32,392 nucleotides of DNA from Streptosporangiaceae bacterium (GTDB lineage Bacteria > Actinomycetota > Actinomycetes > Streptosporangiales > Streptosporangiaceae): NCBI GenBank assembly GCA_025934635.1, contig JAICWX010000072.1:1-32392 (forward strand), given 5' to 3'. The notes beneath the pieces are model-generated. The model was not told where the DNA came from. It did not search any database and worked only from the letters and a program-made list of their open reading frames with translations. A program made the position numbers and the translations under genes. This document shows, in pieces, positions 29,255 to 32,392 of this stretch (its first letter is position 1; the number at the start of each line of letters is the position of its first letter).

Positions 29255-30802
29255 ATGACGGTCACACTGCTTACCAGCCAGTCAGCACCGACGGCGACCG
29301 ACGCGGACGCCCTCGTAACCGGGGTATTCCAGGGTCCTGACGGCCCCGTGCTCACGCTGAGCACCGACGATTTCGACCTGATGGCCGCGCTCACCGCGCT
29401 CGGCGCGACGGGCAAAGCCGAGGAGATCACCAAGATTCCCACCGGAGGCCGGCTGAGGGCCCCGGTCGTCGTGGCCGTGGGCCTCGGCGCGGAACCGGGG
29501 CCAGCCAGCCCAGACGCCGAGACCCGCCTGGCCTACCTGGAGCGACTGCGCCGCGCGGCCGGTGCCGCCGCCCGCGACCTGGCTTCCGCGAAGACGGCCG
29601 CGGCCGGGTCCTCCGGGCAAGTCAGGCGCATCGCCATCGCCCTGCCGGCGAACGAGCCTGACGAGGCCCAGGCGGTGGCGCTGGGCTCCCTGCTCGGCGG
29701 CTACTCCTTCCGGAAGTACCGGACGACCGCGGGTGCCCTCGGCGACGTCGAGCAGATCATGCACACCGCCCACGACGCCGCCGCCGGCCGGGCCAGGATC
29801 CTGGCCGAGGCCATGACGCTGGTCCGTGACCTGGTGAACACCTCTCCGGCCGACCTGGTGCCCGCGGACCTGGCCGCGGCGGCCGAGCAGGTGGCCGCGG
29901 CGCACGGCCTGGGCGTGCAGGTGCTCGACGAGAACGACCTGGCCAAGGAGGGGTTCGGCGGCATCCTCGCGGTGGGCATGGGCTCCGCTCACCCGCCGCG
30001 CCTGGTCCGGCTCGAGTACACCCACCCGGACGCGGCCGCCACCGTGGTATTCGTGGGCAAGGGCATCACGTTCGACTCCGGCGGCCTGTCGCTCAAGCCG
30101 CCGAAGTCGATGGAGACGATGAAGTCCGACATGAGCGGCGCCGCGGCCGTGCTGGCCGCGGTCGGGGCCATCGCCGAGCTCGGCCCGGCGGTGAACGTGG
30201 TCGGCTACCTCACGATCGCCGAGAACATGCCGGGTGGCGGGGCCCAGCGCCCGTCGGATGTCATCACCATCTACGGGGGCAAGACCGTCGAGGTGCTGAA
30301 CACCGACGCCGAGGGCCGCCTGGTGATGGCGGACGGCCTGGTCCGGTCCGGAGCAGACGGGCCCAGCCTGCTCGTCGACGTGGCTACACTGACAGGTGCG
30401 CAGACAGTGGCGCTCGGCACCCGCACGGCCGGGGTGATGGCCAGTGACGACTCGCTGGCCGCAGACATCGCGGACGCGGCCAAGCGGGCGGGCGAGGCCA
30501 TGTGGCCGATGCCGCTGCCGGAGGATCTCCGCAAGGGGCTCGATTCAACGGTGGCCGACATCGCCAACGTGTCCGGGGACCGCAGCGGCGGCATGCTCGT
30601 CGCCGGGCTGTTCCTGCGCGAGTTCGTGCCGGAGGGCGTTCGCTGGGTGCACCTGGACATCGCCGGCCCTGCCTACAACGACGGGGGCCCGTACGGCTAC
30701 GTCGCCAAGGGCGGCACGGGGTCGGCGGTCAGGACGCTCGTCCAGATCGCGGAAGACGTGGCGGGCGGCAGGCTGGCCGGCAGCCCGGCCAACGGCAAGT
30801 GA
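29255..30802 (+). CDS. pepA: Leucyl aminopeptidase (M17)
   Basis: A protein of 515 residues from ATG 29255, the usual length for M17 cytosol aminopeptidases. The N-terminal macro-like domain (about 1-170) is variable. The C-terminal catalytic domain has the two-metal site: VGKGITFDSGGLSLKP (Lys269, Asp274), MKSDMSGAAAV (Asp), and the family signature NTDAEGRL (349-356, Asp351, Glu353, catalytic Arg355). It removes N-terminal residues, with a preference for Leu, as a cytoplasmic hexamer requiring Mn/Zn. pepA upstream of lpdA and the E2 gene is a recurrent actinomycete arrangement. It may be co-transcribed with lpdA (59-base gap). Confidence 0.97.
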   Translation: MTVTLLTSQSAPTATDADALVTGVFQGPDGPVLTLSTDDFDLMAALTALGATGKAEEITKIPTGGRLRAPVVVAVGLGAEPGPASPDAETRLAYLERLRRAAGAAARDLASAKTAAAGSSGQVRRIAIALPANEPDEAQAVALGSLLGGYSFRKYRTTAGALGDVEQIMHTAHDAAAGRARILAEAMTLVRDLVNTSPADLVPADLAAAAEQVAAAHGLGVQVLDENDLAKEGFGGILAVGMGSAHPPRLVRLEYTHPDAAATVVFVGKGITFDSGGLSLKPPKSMETMKSDMSGAAAVLAAVGAIAELGPAVNVVGYLTIAENMPGGGAQRPSDVITIYGGKTVEVLNTDAEGRLVMADGLVRSGADGPSLLVDVATLTGAQTVALGTRTAGVMASDDSLAADIADAAKRAGEAMWPMPLPEDLRKGLDSTVADIANVSGDRSGGMLVAGLFLREFVPEGVRWVHLDIAGPAYNDGGPYGYVAKGGTGSAVRTLVQIAEDVAGGRLAGSPANGK

Positions 30803-30861
30803 AAAGATGAAGAATGGGTAAGCCAGGTAGGGCTGACTGGCTGACGAAGGAGGCTTGAGGG

Positions 30862-32253
30862 GTGGCAGAGGGCATCGGCCGCTACGATCTGGTCGTGCTC
30901 GGCGGTGGCAGCGGCGGGTACGCCTGCGCGCTGCGGGCCGCGGAGCTCGGCAAGCGCGTGGCGCTGATCGAGAAGGACAAGGTCGGGGGGACCTGCCTGC
31001 ATCGCGGCTGCATCCCGACCAAGGCGCTGCTGCACGCGGCCGAGATCGCGGACAACACCAGGGAAAGTGCTTCCTTCGGCGTCCGGTCAACCTTCGAGGG
31101 CATCGACGTACCCGGCGTGCTCTCGTACAAGAACGGGGTGGTGGACCGGCTCTGGAAGGGCCTGCAGTCCACCATCGCGAGCCGCAAGATCGACACCATC
31201 GAGGGCGAGGGACGACTGGTGTCGCCGACCAGTGTCCAGGTCGGTGACACCGTCTACGAGGCCGAGCACATCGTGCTGTCCACGGGTTCCGAGCCGCGCA
31301 GCCTGCCCGGCCTGGAGATCGACGGCGAGCGCGTGATCACCTCCGATCACGCGCTCGTGCTCGACCGGGTGCCGGAGTCGGTGGTCATCCTGGGCGGTGG
31401 CGTGATCGGCGTCGAGTTCGCCAGCGTGTGGCGGTCGTTCGGCGCCGAGGTGACGATCGTGGAGATGCTCCCCCAGCTGGTACCGCTGGAGGACGAGAAC
31501 AGCGCCAAGCTGCTGCAGCGGGCGTTCCGCCGCCGCGGCATCAAGTTCGAGCTCGGCACCAGGTTCGAGTCGGTCAAGCCCACGGACACCGGCGTCACGG
31601 TGGCCCTGGAGGGCGGCAAGACCCTCGACGCGGAGCTGCTCCTGGTCGCGGTCGGCCGCGGGCCGGTTTCCGCCGACCTCGGCTACACCGAGGTGGGCGT
31701 GGAGATGGAGCGCGGGTTCGTCAAGGTGGACTCGCTCTGCCGGACGAGCGTCCCGTCGATCTCGGCGGTCGGCGACCTCATCAACACCCCGCAGCTCGCT
31801 CACGTCGGGTTCGGCGAGGGAATCCTGGTCGCCGAGCGGGTCGCCGGGCTTCCGGTCACGCCGATCGACTACGACGGCGTGCCGCGGATCACCTACTGCG
31901 ACCCGGAGGTGGCCTCGGTCGGCCTCACGTCGGCGCAGGCGGCCGAGCGCGGCCTGAAGACGGTCGAGTTCACCTACAACCTCGGCGGCAACGGCCGCAG
32001 CGTGATCTTGCAGACGCAGGGCGCCGCCAAGGTCATCGCGCTCTCCGAGGAGGACGGACCCGGCCGCGTCGTCGGTATCCACCTCGTCGGCAGCCACGTC
32101 GGCGAGCTCATCGCCGAGGCTCAGCTGATTTACAACTGGGACGCCGAGCCATCGGACGTCGCCCAGCTCATCCACCCCCATCCCACTCAGTCGGAGGCGA
32201 TCGGCGAGGCGCATCTCGCGCTGGCCGGCAAGCCTCTGCACGTACACGCCTAG
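30862..32253 (+). CDS. lpdA: Dihydrolipoamide dehydrogenase (E3)
   Basis: A protein of 463 residues from GTG 30862, with GAAGGAGG upstream. FAD site [18 protein letters not shown] (14-19 Gly-rich). The redox disulfide is in [13 protein letters not shown] (Cys45 and Cys50). The NAD site is [17 protein letters not shown], followed by the second FAD segment [16 protein letters not shown]. The dimer-interface catalytic pair is in HPHPTQSE (His440 and Glu445). The typical motif reads GGTCLNVGCIPSK, and the HR in place of NV is common in actinobacterial E3 proteins. It reoxidises dihydrolipoyl groups of 2-oxoacid dehydrogenase complexes, and the E2 gene directly follows. Nothing is missing. Confidence 0.97.
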   Translation: MAEGIGRYDLVVLGGGSGGYACALRAAELGKRVALIEKDKVGGTCLHRGCIPTKALLHAAEIADNTRESASFGVRSTFEGIDVPGVLSYKNGVVDRLWKGLQSTIASRKIDTIEGEGRLVSPTSVQVGDTVYEAEHIVLSTGSEPRSLPGLEIDGERVITSDHALVLDRVPESVVILGGGVIGVEFASVWRSFGAEVTIVEMLPQLVPLEDENSAKLLQRAFRRRGIKFELGTRFESVKPTDTGVTVALEGGKTLDAELLLVAVGRGPVSADLGYTEVGVEMERGFVKVDSLCRTSVPSISAVGDLINTPQLAHVGFGEGILVAERVAGLPVTPIDYDGVPRITYCDPEVASVGLTSAQAAERGLKTVEFTYNLGGNGRSVILQTQGAAKVIALSEEDGPGRVVGIHLVGSHVGELIAEAQLIYNWDAEPSDVAQLIHPHPTQSEAIGEAHLALAGKPLHVHA

Positions 32254-32267
32254 GAGTCGCGAGAACC

Positions 32268-32392
32268 ATGTCGGTCTCCGTATCCATGCCGCAGCTCGGT
32301 GAGAGCGTCACCGAGGGCACCGTCACGCGCTGGCTGAAGAAGGAAGGCGAGCGCGTGGAGGTGGATGAGCCGCTGCTGGAGGTGTCGACGGA
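32268..32392 (+). CDS. sucB: 2-Oxoacid dehydrogenase E2 component (partial, runs off the window)
   Basis: The first 41 codons are visible from ATG 32268, with GGAG about a dozen bases upstream and 14 bases after the lpdA stop. The lipoyl-domain start is clear: [21 protein letters not shown] followed by [12 protein letters not shown]. The lipoyl Lys (usually in E-V-S-T-D-K-V) falls just past the window edge. [12 protein letters not shown] is characteristic of the succinyltransferase of the 2-oxoglutarate complex, though in actinomycetes the same E2 can serve pyruvate dehydrogenase. The gene is probably co-transcribed with lpdA. Confidence 0.9.
   Translation, partial: MSVSVSMPQLGESVTEGTVTRWLKKEGERVEVDEPLLEVST

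Noticed and set aside
1..32392. CRISPR array, insertion sequence, prophage, integrase or biosynthetic cluster core
   Set aside because: No spaced direct repeats, transposase, integrase, phage or NRPS/PKS genes are encoded anywhere in the window.

Overview
This is a high-GC actinomycete chromosome segment, probably Streptosporangiales-like or a related filamentous actinobacterium. The evidence is a GC content near 70-75% in most genes, strong third-position G/C bias, an Lsr2 nucleoid protein, the actinobacterial DUF5998 family, and the cobS ... pepA-lpdA-sucB gene set. Many start codons lie 5-8 bases after a TANNNT -10 box, which suggests widespread leaderless transcription. I cannot name the species.

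Layout. 1-434 has no clear gene; it holds a large inverted repeat (105-161) and a hairpin followed by TTTT (270-314). 435-3596 is a minus-strand block: a 3-mercaptopyruvate-type sulfurtransferase overlapping a type I phosphodiesterase/alkaline-phosphatase-superfamily gene, a DUF5998 gene and a small conserved-type gene. 3704-7046 is plus-strand: cobS (last step of cobalamin assembly), an AidB-like acyl-CoA dehydrogenase, and an alpha/beta hydrolase 4 bases behind it, closed by a strong terminator hairpin. 7321-10190 is gene-poor: lsr2, an approximately 50% GC stretch with a decayed SnoaL-like ester cyclase pseudogene (one nonsense codon and two frame changes), and a stand-alone LigD-type 3'-phosphoesterase.

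10191-17140 is an assortment of regulatory and enzymatic genes: a small acidic protein; a membrane Ser/Thr kinase joined in frame to a methyltransferase; a metallo-beta-lactamase-fold protein divergent from a YqeY-like gene and a second methyltransferase; a small unknown protein; a permuted papain-fold (YiiX-like) protein; and a divergent peptidase E-like protein. 17249-26199 is the most organised region. It contains two NarL-type two-component systems and two ABC exporters arranged HK-RR-ATPase-FtsX permease, terminator, ATPase-ABC-2 permease-HK-RR, all on the plus strand. They look like two sensing/export modules, of the type used against peptide or envelope stress, but their substrates are not visible in the sequence.

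26230-28907 (minus) carries a two-gene membrane operon (COG4280-like protein plus a 69-residue partner) and a GT-C-like glycosyltransferase. 29255 to the window end returns to housekeeping: leucyl aminopeptidase, dihydrolipoamide dehydrogenase, and the start of the 2-oxoacid dehydrogenase E2 gene. In several actinomycetes cobS lies close to pepA-lpdA-sucB, so the 22-25 kb between 7,047 (or 4,604) and 29,254 may be an accessory insertion. The best leads are the pseudogene, the kinase-methyltransferase fusion with its internal -10 box, and the paired sensor/exporter modules.
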